Positions 30,739 to 39,221 are shown, counted from the stretch's first letter. The stretch: DNA of 46,397 nucleotides from Oscillospiraceae bacterium (GCA_004554485.1 SFLS01000011.1:1-46397); one strand, 5' to 3'. The notes: generated by a model from the sequence alone, not told the origin. Made by a program: numbers and translations.

Positions 30739-31194
30739 TCACAGACACGTCTTTACAAACTCCATTGGTACGTCCATGCGTTTTGCCACCTGCTCCGGCG
30801 TCATACCGCATTCCAAAAAGCGCCGGCAAACTGCATTCAGGTTCTCCCCGACTTCGATAATATGCCCGTCCGGATCATAAAAGCGCACGACTCTCTGCCC
30901 CCAGGAATGCTCTTTGACCGGGTGGACGTATTCGATATTGCATTCTTCCAGCTTTTCTGCAAAAGCATCAAAATCGTCTTCCTCAAAATAAACCTCAAAG
31001 CTGTTGCTGCCATAGATGATCTTCTCGGAACCGATAAATTCTTTGTAGGTCTCCTCCGTCTGCAGTGCCAGGCCGCCGGACAGGGTTTTGTTCGCCCCAA
31101 AGTCCAGGATCACAGAAAGTCCCAGCACCTTTTTGTAAAACGCAACCGACCGGTCCATATCTGTTACGACCAACATAGGGTTTTTGAATGTCAT
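30739..31194 (-). CDS. VOC-family (glyoxalase/bleomycin-resistance fold) protein
   Basis: A 151-residue vicinal-oxygen-chelate protein. The first 120 residues form two beta-alpha-beta-beta-beta units: LVVTDMDRSVAFYKKVLGLSVI, then FEVYFEEDDFDAFAEKLEE and VVRFYDPDGHIIEVGENL, with the terminal Glu that is a metal ligand in active members. A C-terminal extension (about 125-151, RFLECGMTPEQVAKRMDVPMEFV) looks like a short helix-turn-helix and is not part of the core fold. The substrate is unknown. It sits alone between the MEP operon and the TetR-GNAT gene. Confidence 0.88.
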   Translation of the reverse strand: MTFKNPMLVVTDMDRSVAFYKKVLGLSVILDFGANKTLSGGLALQTEETYKEFIGSEKIIYGSNSFEVYFEEDDFDAFAEKLEECNIEYVHPVKEHSWGQRVVRFYDPDGHIIEVGENLNAVCRRFLECGMTPEQVAKRMDVPMEFVKTCL

Positions 31195-31264
31195 TTTTAG
31201 TCCCTCCTCGGTACCTGTTTATCCCACAGCCTCCTGCCCTGTATGACATCGCTGCCGAAGGCTT

Positions 31265-32314
31265 TTACCGGTTCTGCTTGCCCAGATATGGCCAGCGGCC
31301 CTGCGGTAGCTGTAGCGCCAGCGTTTCTGCCGCGCTTCCCGAGGCTGCTCCTTCCGGCCGCGGGGCAAAGCCCAGGCTCCGGCACAGTTTGTCCATCACT
31401 TCTCGGTTCGGCCCCGGCGCCCCGTCGAGGGACACCGTAGCGGTGGTGCCCGCCGGCAGCTGTGCCAGCGCCGTGACCAACAGACTTTTGCCCAATCCGC
31501 GGCCCCGGTACGGGGGCACCACCGACAAAAAGTCCATTTTACATGTCCGGCGGGAAAAGGCCGCCGCCCCCACTATGATGTTTTCCGCGTCCCGCAGCAC
31601 CAGCGCTTCTCGCGCATCAATGCAAGCCGGCAGGTGTTTTTCCACGGAGCTCGGCTCCAAGCCGGGAAAATCTCCCCTTACCTGCTCCAGCAGCGCCATC
31701 CAGCCGGGGATATCCCCAAATCCGGCATAGAACGGCACCAGATAACTTTCCCCATCCGGCAGGCCCAACAGCCGTTCAGCGGCCTGCCGCTGCCCCCTGC
31801 GGTATTCCCCGGGGGTTCCCTCGGAGAGCCGCAGAACAGCACCCATACCATGCAGCAGCAGGTCGGCCGTCGCGTCGGGTTCCCCGCCGCGTATCAGCCC
31901 ATAGCCCTGCAGGATGCGCAGGCACTCCGCCAAGCGGGGCCTTGCCGTCTGCAGCAGCCGGCTGTGGATGGCTTCCGCCATCGACCAATGCAGAGCCCCT
32001 TTTTCCGGCTGCTGTCCTGCCTGGTACTGCAGTTCGGTAAAAAAGCAATACAGCGCCCGGTAAGGGTCGCGCACGGCGCATTCCGCTACGGCGGCAAAGC
32101 GTTCCGCCGCCGCTTCCAGCCGGTCTGCCAGCACCGCTTCAAAGACCTCGTCTTTATTTTTAAAATAATAGTACAGCAGACCAACCTCACAGCCGGCCCG
32201 CTCCGCGATCATCCGAATGGAGGTCGCCTCAAATCCCTTTTCCAGAAAAAGCTCCCAGGCCGCCTGCTCCAACAGCTGCCGCCGGCTGCTTTCCGGCGCT
32301 GCTTTTTTTGCCAT
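31265..32314 (-). CDS. TetR-type regulator fused to a GNAT acetyltransferase
   Basis: A 349-residue two-domain protein. Residues 10-60 form a TetR helix-turn-helix (AAWELFLEKGFEATSIRMIAERAG and VGLLYYYFKNKDEVF), and an all-helical ligand/dimer domain runs to about 185. Residues 200-349 are a GNAT domain: EALVLRDAENIIVGAAAFS, FLSVVPPYRGRGLGKSLLV with the acetyl-CoA loop R-G-R-G-L-G, and a terminal LCRSLGF strand. No stop or ribosome site separates the parts, so they are translated as one chain. It may sense and modify the same compound, or be anchored to its own operator while acetylating. A TetR-like palindrome lies at its own promoter. Confidence 0.9.
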   Translation of the reverse strand: MAKKAAPESSRRQLLEQAAWELFLEKGFEATSIRMIAERAGCEVGLLYYYFKNKDEVFEAVLADRLEAAAERFAAVAECAVRDPYRALYCFFTELQYQAGQQPEKGALHWSMAEAIHSRLLQTARPRLAECLRILQGYGLIRGGEPDATADLLLHGMGAVLRLSEGTPGEYRRGQRQAAERLLGLPDGESYLVPFYAGFGDIPGWMALLEQVRGDFPGLEPSSVEKHLPACIDAREALVLRDAENIIVGAAAFSRRTCKMDFLSVVPPYRGRGLGKSLLVTALAQLPAGTTATVSLDGAPGPNREVMDKLCRSLGFAPRPEGAASGSAAETLALQLPQGRWPYLGKQNR

Positions 32315-32337
32315 AGTTCACCTCGGTACACAAAAAA

Positions 32338-32385
32338 TGAACGATATTCAAATTTACCTTATCATTTCTTCCTACCGCTTGTCAA
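32338..32385 (-). promoter_or_regulatory. Promoter and probable auto-operator of the TetR-GNAT gene
   Basis: Minus-strand TTGACA (32380-32385), 18 bp, TAAGGT (32356-32361). The near-palindrome TGAA-TATCG-TTCA (32338-32350) starts just after the -10 box, where a bound dimer would block initiation. Confidence 0.6.
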
Positions 32386-32401
32386 GGCCGCGCGCAGAAC
32401 G

Positions 32402-32431
32402 GAAAAACGGCAAGGCTCCGGTGCCTTGCCG
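32402..32431 (-). terminator. Terminator of the CofE-like gene
   Basis: Minus strand: CGGCAAGGC (32423-32431) pairs with GCCTTGCCG (32408-32416), then TTTTT. Confidence 0.9.
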
Positions 32432-32446
32432 CCTGTTCTATGAAAG

Positions 32447-33139
32447 TTACGCCTCCACGGGGCGGATGATTCCCATCGGGGTCTGCTCGTGGCTTTGACC
32501 CAGCGGATTGTCCCGCAGGATCTGCACCGCAAGGGCACGGTCCACCGAGCCGGGCGCGGCACCCAAAATATTGCCGCCGATATCGTTGATATCGGTGATC
32601 AGGACGGGGTGGCCCAGTACGGCGTAAATCTCTGCGGCAACCTTGTCGGGGTCCGCCGGGCCCAGCACCACATATTCGTTGTAGGGCGGCAGAGTGCAGT
32701 CGCAGGGGCCGTCGATGGAACGGGCCTTTTCGCCGGCGACCTTATAGAACCAACCGCGGATGCCGAACAGCTTGCCGATCGCAGATACCGCCGCCGCCAC
32801 CAGAATGCGGAAGGTCCCGCATTCCCGCAGCGCCATTTCCATTGTTTCCGGGATGCCCAGTCCGATGCCGTACGGCGTTTTAAGGACAAAGCGAGAAAGG
32901 AACCTGGCCAGCGGCCGGGGATGAATGTCTTTCATGGGGATGGCACGCTTTTGGGTGCAGGCCACTGCTTTTTCGGTGATAAACAGCGTATCGCCCTGCT
33001 GCATTTCGGGCGCGGCATATTTGGTCACGACGTCAATGATCTTATCGGCGTCGGTGATCACGTGCGTTTTGATGCAGAGGCGGCGGTATTGCCTGCCCTG
33101 CACTTCAATCATCTCGTTTTTTCCGGGATTGACAATCAT
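32447..33139 (-). CDS. CofE-like (F420-0:gamma-glutamyl ligase family) protein
   Basis: A 230-residue protein of the CofE fold. In F420-producing organisms CofE adds glutamates to the cofactor. Recognisable pieces are KTHVITDADKIIDVV, GDTLFITEKAVACTQKR, the PYGIGLGIPETMEMAL stretch, and ITDINDIGGNILGA with the Asp-rich metal-binding part. No F420 biosynthesis genes are in the window and most Clostridia lack F420, so the natural acceptor is probably something else. The gene has its own promoter, overlapped by a perfect palindrome, and its own terminator. Confidence 0.85.
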   Translation of the reverse strand: MIVNPGKNEMIEVQGRQYRRLCIKTHVITDADKIIDVVTKYAAPEMQQGDTLFITEKAVACTQKRAIPMKDIHPRPLARFLSRFVLKTPYGIGLGIPETMEMALRECGTFRILVAAAVSAIGKLFGIRGWFYKVAGEKARSIDGPCDCTLPPYNEYVVLGPADPDKVAAEIYAVLGHPVLITDINDIGGNILGAAPGSVDRALAVQILRDNPLGQSHEQTPMGIIRPVEA

Positions 33140-33169
33140 GCTTTTTCATTTCCTTTCTTTGGGGTCCGA

Positions 33170-33203
33170 GTGGTATTATACCACATCGTCACAGGGCACG
33201 CAA
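33170..33203 (-). promoter_or_regulatory. Promoter of the CofE-like gene with palindrome over the -10
   Basis: Minus-strand TTGCGT (33198-33203), 17 bp, TATAAT (33175-33180). The -10 is embedded in a perfect 7-1-7 palindrome, GTGGTATAATACCAC (33170-33184), a likely operator. Confidence 0.75.
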
Positions 33204-33212
33204 TCGGGCAAT

Positions 33213-34139
33213 TTACAGCAGATAGCAAAGCAGCGCCGTCGTATTGCCCCGCAGCTGCCACTCCCCGCTGCCCGCCGGCAGCAGCCAGCATTCCCCGGCC
33301 GTCACCGGTTCGGTCTGCCCGCCGCAGCACAGCTCGCCGCTGCCCGCCGTAAACAGAAAGACGCAAAAGCTCTCCCCATCACAGCATCCGGCCACATCGC
33401 CGCGCAGCAGATCCGCCGTAAAGGAAGGACAGCTGGCCAGATGGCGGCTGCGGTTCCATGTCGATGCGACAGGCCCCGGCTCCAATACCGCCAGCGCCTG
33501 CTCGATCTGAAGCGGTCGGGGATGCCCATCGGCGTCCAGCCTCCCATAATCGTACAGCCGGTAGGTTACATTGGAATTCTGCTGGATCTCCGCCATGAGA
33601 ATGCCCGCGCCGATGGCGTGTACCGTTCCCGGCGGGATAAAAAAACAGTCCCCCGCGCTCACCGGCACCCGCTGGAGCAGTTTAATAAGGGTATTATCCC
33701 GTAGGCTGCGCCGAATCTCCTTCCGGGTCACGGCGCGCGTAAAACCGTAATAGATCGCCGCCCCCGGTTCGGCTTCCAGCACATACCACATTTCCGCCTT
33801 GCCCGGCTGATGTTCATGGCGCCGGGCGTATCGGTCACCGGGATGGACCTGCACCGAAAGGTCCTTTGCCGCGTCGATCAGCTTGATCAGCATCGGGAAC
33901 TCTGCAAAGCTCTCACACCGTTTCCCCCAAAAGCCGCTCCCGCAGGCGGCGGCATAGTCCGCCAGCGTCATACCCTTGCAGGGGCCCTGCGCAATGCGGC
34001 TGGGGCCGTCCGGGTGGCAGGAGAGCATCCAGGCCTCCGCCAGCGGATGACAGTCGGCGCGGATGTGATATTTTTCCCGCAGACGCTCCCCGCCCCACAG
34101 ATAATCCTTGCAGGCCGGTTCCATTTTCAGCATCGGCAT
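33213..34139 (-). CDS. manA: Class I mannose-6-phosphate isomerase
   Basis: A 308-residue zinc enzyme interconverting mannose-6-phosphate and fructose-6-phosphate. It has the cupin metal site: the Gln and His in SVQVHPGD, the Glu in GKAEMWYVL and the His in PPGTVHAIGAGILMAEIQQNSNVTYRLYDYGR. Length fits the short Gram-positive type. The start at 34139 follows GGGGGGAG; further upstream the frame enters the U32 gene's 3' end. It is the last gene of the operon running from tmk. It could feed GDP-mannose for surface sugars or degrade mannose. Confidence 0.94.
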   Translation of the reverse strand: MPMLKMEPACKDYLWGGERLREKYHIRADCHPLAEAWMLSCHPDGPSRIAQGPCKGMTLADYAAACGSGFWGKRCESFAEFPMLIKLIDAAKDLSVQVHPGDRYARRHEHQPGKAEMWYVLEAEPGAAIYYGFTRAVTRKEIRRSLRDNTLIKLLQRVPVSAGDCFFIPPGTVHAIGAGILMAEIQQNSNVTYRLYDYGRLDADGHPRPLQIEQALAVLEPGPVASTWNRSRHLASCPSFTADLLRGDVAGCCDGESFCVFLFTAGSGELCCGGQTEPVTAGECWLLPAGSGEWQLRGNTTALLCYLL

Positions 34140-34165
34140 CCTGTTCTCCCCCCTACCCGACATGC

Positions 34166-35413
34166 TCATTTTACAGCACCGTCCGGCGTTATCGGCATCC
34201 GCAGCAGGGTACCCACCGGCAACGCCTCCGGGTAATCCATCATAAAAGGCGCGGCGGCATGCGGAACGCTCGGCACCGGATTCCCCGCGGCATCATACAG
34301 CGCCTTGGGGGTATACTGCCGTACCCCCTGCAGCGGCAGCAGCAGTTCAAGCTTCTGCCCTATCTCAAATTTATTGCGCTGCTCACACAGCAGCCGGCGC
34401 TGCGCCGCATCGTAGCCGGTCACCACCCCCGCTACCTCCCAGCGGCGGATATAGCCTCCCGATTCATAACACTGTCCGGCGGGCGGCTGTCCAAACAGAA
34501 AGCCGGTGGTATAGTCCCGGTGACTGATTTTGGTCACTTCCTCCTTCAGCCATTCGGGGCAGCGGTAGTGTTCCGGGTCCTGCCACATCAGGTCGGTGGC
34601 AGCCCGGTAAGCGCCCGCCGTCACCGCCGTATAGTAGGCGGATTTGGCTCGGCCCTCGATCTTAAAGGAGGTCACGCCGGCCCTTGCCAGTTGATCCAGA
34701 TGCTCGATCAGGCAAAGATCCTTGGCGTTGAGGATATAGCTGTATCCGCCTTCCTCCTCCACCGGGAAATATTCTCCCGGTCGTTTTTGCTCCATCAGGG
34801 CGTACTGCCAGCGACAGGGCTGGGTGCAGGCCCCCCGGTTGGCGTCCCGACCGGTCAGATACTGGGAAAGCAGGCACCGCCCGGAAACGCTCATGCACAT
34901 CGCCCCGTGGACAAACACCTCCACATCCATTTCCTGCGGGATGTGGCTGCACACCCCGGCGATCTCCTCCAGGCTGAGTTCCCGCGCCAGCACCACCCGG
35001 CGCGCCCCCAGCCGGAACAGCTCGGTGGCGGTCAGGTAGTTGGTCACCCCCGCCTGGGTAGAAATGTGCAGCTCCAACTCCGGCACCGTGCGGTGCGCCG
35101 TCATCAGCACACCGATATCGCTGACGATAAGGGCATCCACCCCGGTCTCCCGCGCTTCGGCCAAAAAGCGGGGCAGCCGCTCCGCTTCCTCATTGGTCAG
35201 CAGGGTATTGCAGGTCAGGTACACGCGTCTGCCCATTCCATGGGCCAGCCGTACCGCATCCGCCAGTTGCTCCTGCGTAAAGCTTTTGGTATTGGCCCGC
35301 ATCTGAAATGCTTTTCCGCCCAGATAGACGGCGTCCGCCCCAAAGCGCAGCGCCGCCTCCAGCCGTTCCCGGTCCCCCGCCGGTGCCAGCACCTCCGGTT
35401 TTTTTCTGGTCAT
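34166..35413 (-). CDS. trhP: U32-family tRNA uridine hydroxylation protein
   Basis: A 415-residue protein of the peptidase U32 family, long TrhP/YrrO type. The EVLAPAGDRERLEAALRFGADAVYLGG start, the VEVFVHGAMCMSVSGRCLLS segment and the RGACTQPCRW Cys cluster (Fe-S ligand candidates) are diagnostic, with FKIEGRAKSAYY and the C-terminal beta-barrel-like part. Members hydroxylate U34 of certain tRNAs using prephenate; older annotations call them collagenases. It lies 14 bases after the DJ-1 gene and ends about 27 bases before manA, in an operon. Confidence 0.9.
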   Translation of the reverse strand: MTRKKPEVLAPAGDRERLEAALRFGADAVYLGGKAFQMRANTKSFTQEQLADAVRLAHGMGRRVYLTCNTLLTNEEAERLPRFLAEARETGVDALIVSDIGVLMTAHRTVPELELHISTQAGVTNYLTATELFRLGARRVVLARELSLEEIAGVCSHIPQEMDVEVFVHGAMCMSVSGRCLLSQYLTGRDANRGACTQPCRWQYALMEQKRPGEYFPVEEEGGYSYILNAKDLCLIEHLDQLARAGVTSFKIEGRAKSAYYTAVTAGAYRAATDLMWQDPEHYRCPEWLKEEVTKISHRDYTTGFLFGQPPAGQCYESGGYIRRWEVAGVVTGYDAAQRRLLCEQRNKFEIGQKLELLLPLQGVRQYTPKALYDAAGNPVPSVPHAAAPFMMDYPEALPVGTLLRMPITPDGAVK

Positions 35414-35427
35414 CTTGTTCCCCCGGT

Positions 35428-35976
35428 TTACAGCTTCATCTGGATGGAACGCGCCACCTCCAGCGCCTTTTCTTCGCCCTGCAGCGCCGCCAGCAGATAC
35501 AGCGCAAAGGTCATGGCGTTGCCGGCGCCGTTGGCCGTAACGATCTTACCATCCTGCTGCAGGGGCGCTGCGGTGTAGGTGCCATGGTATTTTTCATCAT
35601 TTTCAAAGCCGGGGTAGCAGGTATACTTCCTGCCGTGCAATAGGCCGTTTTCGCCCAGCACGCTGGGGGCGGCGCAAATGGCCCCCACCCACAGGTCCTC
35701 CTGAGCGGCATAGGCCAGCCCCTCCTGGATGGTCAGCGAGGCGCCGAGATTGGGGGTACCGGGAATCCCGCCGGGCAGGACCATCAGGTCGATCTCCTCC
35801 GGGATCACGTCCTCCTCGGCAATATCGCAGACCACGGGAATGCCGTGGCTGCCGGTCACGGTTTTGGCGCCGATGCCGACGATCTTTACCGTCACGCCGC
35901 CCCGCCGCAGAATATCCACCGGGGTCAGCGCCTCCACTTCCTCAAAGCCCTCCGCCAGAAAAACATAAGCCGTCAT
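35428..35976 (-). CDS. DJ-1/PfpI family protein
   Basis: A 182-residue flavodoxin-like protein of the DJ-1 clade. The conserved acid is in AEGFEEVEALTPVDILRRGG, and the nucleophile elbow is VGAICAAPSVLG with Cys near residue 100. LMVLPGGIPGTPNL and TANGAGNAMTFALYL complete the pattern, including the His-lacking type of site seen in DJ-1/ThiJ. Such proteins act in carbonyl or oxidative stress, but activities differ. It is co-directional and closely spaced with the GNAT and U32 genes. Confidence 0.92.
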   Translation of the reverse strand: MTAYVFLAEGFEEVEALTPVDILRRGGVTVKIVGIGAKTVTGSHGIPVVCDIAEEDVIPEEIDLMVLPGGIPGTPNLGASLTIQEGLAYAAQEDLWVGAICAAPSVLGENGLLHGRKYTCYPGFENDEKYHGTYTAAPLQQDGKIVTANGAGNAMTFALYLLAALQGEEKALEVARSIQMKL

Positions 35977-35994
35977 CGTTATTTCCTCCTTTGT

Positions 35995-36843
35995 TCAGTC
36001 CATCGCCAGGGATGTAAAGATTGGACCCGGCCATACCGTATCACCGGTCCTTCGCAGCATCATAAAAGGCTCCTCCGGCAGCGCCAGCCGCCGGGCAGCG
36101 GTCTGCGGCAGCGCCAGTGCGAGCCGGTCGGCGCCAAAGGCCCGGCAGAGCCCTTCCAACGCCGGCCGGGTATCCTCCGGCGCGGTCAGCAGCTCCCGCA
36201 GATGAGGGATCTCTCCCTCCCGGCTGACCGCCGCACAGCCTGCGGGATGATCCGGCGGCCCCAGCAGCCATAAATCACCGCCGTACAGCCGCAGCCACCC
36301 CTTTTGCAGGGAAAGCCCTGCGCTGCCCCATTGCAGCCCCTCCGGGGCAAATTTTCGCCGCAGCACGTCGTAGCGGGCAGCGTCGGCCGCCGTGCACGGC
36401 AGGGCAGCACCTCCCTGCGCCGCATATTCTCCCCGCCCTACGGCGGAGCAGTCCGCAAAGCCCCGGTCCGCATAGAACCGCCGGTTCTGTTCACTGCTGG
36501 GATACAGCAGCGCAAAGGCTTCGCCCTGCCGCGCCATGTGGCGGCAGGTTTCCTCCAGCAGGCCGCTGCACAGGCCCCGACCCCGAAAAACCGGATCGGT
36601 GGAGACCCCATACAGATACCTTGCGGGGTACTCCTCTCTGCCGCAGACTACCGTTACCGGTATGGCCGCCAGCATGGCGGCGGGTCTGTTTTGCACCTTT
36701 GCCGCCCAGAAATCGATCTGTTCCTTCTGCGAAAAGATATAGTCGGCCTCTTTTGCCGCCGCGGCGCCAAAGCACCGCAAAAAGATCTCCCGCAGCCGCG
36801 GCAGATCCTCCGGTTGGGCAATGCCATAGCTCGTCTGCGGCAT
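35995..36843 (-). CDS. GNAT acetyltransferase, Eis-like
   Basis: A 282-residue acetyltransferase. The N-terminal GNAT domain has ARYLYGVSTDPVFRGRGLCSGLLEETCRHM with the acetyl-CoA loop R-G-R-G-L-C near residue 88, and LLYPSSEQNRRFYADRGF. A second half of about 130 residues is degenerate GNAT-like, as in Eis-type or sterol-carrier-linked enzymes. The acceptor is unknown. It lies between DJ-1 and DUF2156 genes with gaps of under 20 bases. Confidence 0.88.
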   Translation of the reverse strand: MPQTSYGIAQPEDLPRLREIFLRCFGAAAAKEADYIFSQKEQIDFWAAKVQNRPAAMLAAIPVTVVCGREEYPARYLYGVSTDPVFRGRGLCSGLLEETCRHMARQGEAFALLYPSSEQNRRFYADRGFADCSAVGRGEYAAQGGAALPCTAADAARYDVLRRKFAPEGLQWGSAGLSLQKGWLRLYGGDLWLLGPPDHPAGCAAVSREGEIPHLRELLTAPEDTRPALEGLCRAFGADRLALALPQTAARRLALPEEPFMMLRRTGDTVWPGPIFTSLAMD

Positions 36844-36856
36844 GGTCCGGCTCCTT

Positions 36857-37747
36857 TCAGCGTTCTTCCGTCACATACTTTTCCAGCAGCGCCACCGGGT
36901 AATAGGATTCCTTGCTGCGCCGCAGCCCCTCGTCCCCGGTGTCCTCCTCCCGATTCACAAAGGTCAGCCGGGGATATTTCTCCTTCATCATCCGGGTCAT
37001 CTCCCGGCAGACCATCGGATAAGCGCCCGGCTCCTCGGCCGATGCCTTTTCGATGTTGATATCCGAAACGGTCCCGTTGATCATGCACCCGACCGAAAAA
37101 CCGTAGATCCTGCCGCCGGCGGTCAACGCGCCGCCGGTCAGCCCCAGCTCCTGCATCTGGCGCAGCGCGCTGCGCACCACACAGCCCTCCTGATGCAGGC
37201 CGTTATCCATTCCCTCGTTTTCCCTGACCCATTCACTGTGGAACTGCCGCACCGCCTCCAGATTTTCCCCGGTAATGGGGACGAACTGCCAGTCGGGGTG
37301 CGCCGACTCAAAGCGGTTGCAGAAGTTGCGCTTGGCGTGCAGCTTTTTACCGGCATAGGTCGCCAGTTTTTCCGCTTCGTACAGATATTCGGCGCCGTTG
37401 CGGTCAGGGGTATAGGTAAACTCCCCCGGGAACAGCGCCTCCAGCTGCGTCCGCTGTTCCGGCAACAGGCCGAAGAACCGCAGCTTTTTGCCGTTTTGAT
37501 GGGCATCCTCCCGCAGCAGCGCGATAGCCCGTCCAAGGTCGCCCTCCCCATAGGGGAAGCCGTAGCTTTGCTGCTCCCCGCTTTTGATGAACAGCCACCC
37601 TTCGGCAACGCAGAACCGGCTGTGATAGATATGCCCCCACAGATACATGGTGGGAAAGCATTGAAAGCAGGCTCTGAAATATTCCCTGTTGAGGAACGGC
37701 TCCATCAGCGGCCGGTCCTCCAGCGTAATCGGTTTAAACTCCAGCAT
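36857..37747 (-). CDS. DUF2156 (phosphatidylglycerol lysyltransferase-like) protein
   Basis: A 296-residue protein of DUF2156, two GNAT-like halves related to the catalytic part of MprF but with no membrane helices, so it is not an MprF flippase. Typical segments are FQCFPTMYLWGHIY, AKRNFCNRFESAHPDWQF and DINIEKASAEEPGAYPMVCREM, ending with RLTFVNREEDTGDEGLRRSKESYYP. An aminoacyl-tRNA-dependent transferase role is possible; the acceptor is unknown. It is the second gene of the operon, between tmk and a GNAT. Confidence 0.9.
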   Translation of the reverse strand: MLEFKPITLEDRPLMEPFLNREYFRACFQCFPTMYLWGHIYHSRFCVAEGWLFIKSGEQQSYGFPYGEGDLGRAIALLREDAHQNGKKLRFFGLLPEQRTQLEALFPGEFTYTPDRNGAEYLYEAEKLATYAGKKLHAKRNFCNRFESAHPDWQFVPITGENLEAVRQFHSEWVRENEGMDNGLHQEGCVVRSALRQMQELGLTGGALTAGGRIYGFSVGCMINGTVSDINIEKASAEEPGAYPMVCREMTRMMKEKYPRLTFVNREEDTGDEGLRRSKESYYPVALLEKYVTEER

Positions 37748-37768
37748 AAATCACCTTTTGCCAATCTG

Positions 37769-38428
37769 TTATAGTCCCAGCGCCGTCCGGATCCGTTCGG
37801 CGATGGTCTGACGGGGCAGCATCTCCCCGTTTTCGGTACACAGCAGGCGAATCCAGCCCTGCTTTTCGGCGCCGTAGAGGGCGGCCTCGCGGCAGTGCTG
37901 CAGATACGCGAAATCCGCCTCGTGGATATCCCGCTTGGATTCATCTCCGTGGTAACGCTCGCTCAGCAGGCGGCGGGAAACGGCAGGGTCTACATCCAGG
38001 TAGACCACCGCGGTGGGCCTGGGCAGGCCTACCTTATCGTATTCCACTTCGGTCAGCCACCGCAGATAGCTATCCCATTCCTCTCTGGGCAGGCGCGACA
38101 TCTGGTGCGGAATATTAGAGGTGGTGTACCGGTCCGAGACCAGCACCCGACCCGCTTCGTAGTCGGCCCGCCAGTGACGGCAGTAGCTGGCATAGCGGTC
38201 CACCGTAAAAAACAGCGAAGCCCCATAGGGGTTTACCTGTTCCAGCGTTCCCACCTCGCCGTGCAGGTACATCTGCACCAGGGTGGAGGAGGGATCCTTA
38301 TAATCCGGGAAGGACAGCTTACGGTAGTCTTGCCCGTTTTGCGCCAGATAGTCCGCCAGCAGCGCCGCCTGGGTCGCTTTACCGCTGCCGTCCAGGCCTT
38401 CGATGACGTACAGTTTCCCTTGTGGCAT
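37769..38428 (-). CDS. tmk: Thymidylate kinase
   Basis: A 219-residue P-loop kinase making dTDP from dTMP. The Walker A is IEGLDGSGKATQ, with Ala where Thr is usual in GKTTQ; the DRY motif is in VSDRYTTSNIPHQM, and VVYLDVDP with ERYHGDESKRDIHE follows. This is the longer thymidylate-kinase subtype found in Clostridia, with an extended lid region. The start at 38428 follows AAGGAG by seven bases. It leads a tight operon (DUF2156, GNAT, DJ-1, U32, manA). thyX, which makes its substrate, is 0.8 kb upstream on the same strand. Confidence 0.92.
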   Translation of the reverse strand: MPQGKLYVIEGLDGSGKATQAALLADYLAQNGQDYRKLSFPDYKDPSSTLVQMYLHGEVGTLEQVNPYGASLFFTVDRYASYCRHWRADYEAGRVLVSDRYTTSNIPHQMSRLPREEWDSYLRWLTEVEYDKVGLPRPTAVVYLDVDPAVSRRLLSERYHGDESKRDIHEADFAYLQHCREAALYGAEKQGWIRLLCTENGEMLPRQTIAERIRTALGL

Positions 38429-38789
38429 AATAAAGCTCCTTTTGGTTGATAGATTCAAAATGAATGGATCGCTGTGCCGGGAGAAAGCGCCTGCCGTCCC
38501 GGTATTCATCAAGGGCAGCGATCTTCCCCCCTGCCATACGGAAAAAGGAGGCACACGCAAGGCGCCAGAAATGACTTGAAGGAAAACACCGACCGCGGCG
38601 GCCGTAGATTCCCCCGTCTGTTCGATGCGCTCCGCTTTGCCCGACCGTTCCCCGGGGGATTTGCAGCTGGTGCGGATATCCTCCTCCGCGGTAAAATGCC
38701 CGTCAGCACAGTGCCGGTTTGTATCGGCATCCTGATCCTGCCAAAGAAGGGTATTCCCCCAAAAGCACTAATCCTCGCCGGTGCTCCTT
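38429..38789. other. Gap without a supported gene
   Basis: About 360 bp between the 57-residue mini-protein and tmk. Open frames here lack ribosome sites and family similarity. No clear terminator or consensus promoter is visible on the minus strand, so tmk may be read through from thyX. Confidence 0.5.
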
Positions 38790-38963
38790 TCAGCGGCGAC
38801 GCAGGAGGGCATACAGCGCCCCGGCCGCAGACGCAACCAATACGGCAAAAAGCGCCGCCAACGCCGCCTTGGGGATACGGTATTTTACAGCAATCGCAAT
38901 GGGGCCATCCTGGCCGCCAATAATACCGATGGCGACGGCATCCCGCGGACGGATCTTTTTCAT
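38790..38963 (-). CDS. 57-residue mini-protein with a sodium-pump beta-subunit motif
   Basis: MKKIRPRDAVAIGIIGGQDG starts a 57-residue protein: a basic N-terminus, the motif GIIGGQDGP at residues 13-21, and one membrane helix (about 33-53, ALAALFAVLVASAAGALYAL) ending in RRR. GIIGG-x-DGP is the hallmark of the membrane beta subunits of Na+-translocating decarboxylases (OadB, GcdB, MmdB), which are some 370 residues or longer; here only the motif and one helix occur. GAAGGGAG lies seven bases before the ATG. It follows the related 79-residue gene by 18 bases. Function unknown. Confidence 0.85.
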   Translation of the reverse strand: MKKIRPRDAVAIGIIGGQDGPIAIAVKYRIPKAALAALFAVLVASAAGALYALLRRR

Positions 38964-38981
38964 AACGGCATCTCCCTTCAG

Positions 38982-39221
38982 TCAGCGGCTGTGACGGCTG
39001 CGGTAGAGCAGATAGCACACCGTCGCGGCAATCAGCAGCACCGCCGTAACGATGTAAAGCGCCGCGGGACTGCCGGTACCGGTCACCCAAACGGTCGTCG
39101 GGCCGTCGGCACCGCCGATAATGCCGGCCGACTGCTGCCCGGCCATCAGCGACAGCATCGAAAGGGCTGCACCGACCAGCGCCAGCAGGCACAGTACAAC
39201 AAGGAGTACTTTTTTCCCCAT
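38982..39221 (-). CDS. 79-residue mini-protein with a sodium-pump beta-subunit motif
   Basis: A protein of two helices: helix 1 (about 4-26) and helix 2 (about 53-72), with GIIGGADGPTTV at residues 33-44 between them. The motif matches the GIIGGADGPT signature of OadB-type decarboxylase beta subunits, where it lines the Na+ site, but everything else of that protein is missing. The ATG is one base after the thyX TGA and uses a GGGAGG site inside the end of thyX, so it is translationally coupled to thyX. A paralogue with the same motif follows. Database entries may label such proteins as decarboxylase beta subunits, which their size makes doubtful. Confidence 0.9.
   Translation of the reverse strand: MGKKVLLVVLCLLALVGAALSMLSLMAGQQSAGIIGGADGPTTVWVTGTGSPAALYIVTAVLLIAATVCYLLYRSRHSR

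Noticed and set aside
38509..39192. Long minus-strand frame of 227 codons covering the mini-protein region
   Set aside because: It is the wrong frame for both mini-genes, which have their own ribosome sites and a shared motif; it has no similarity.
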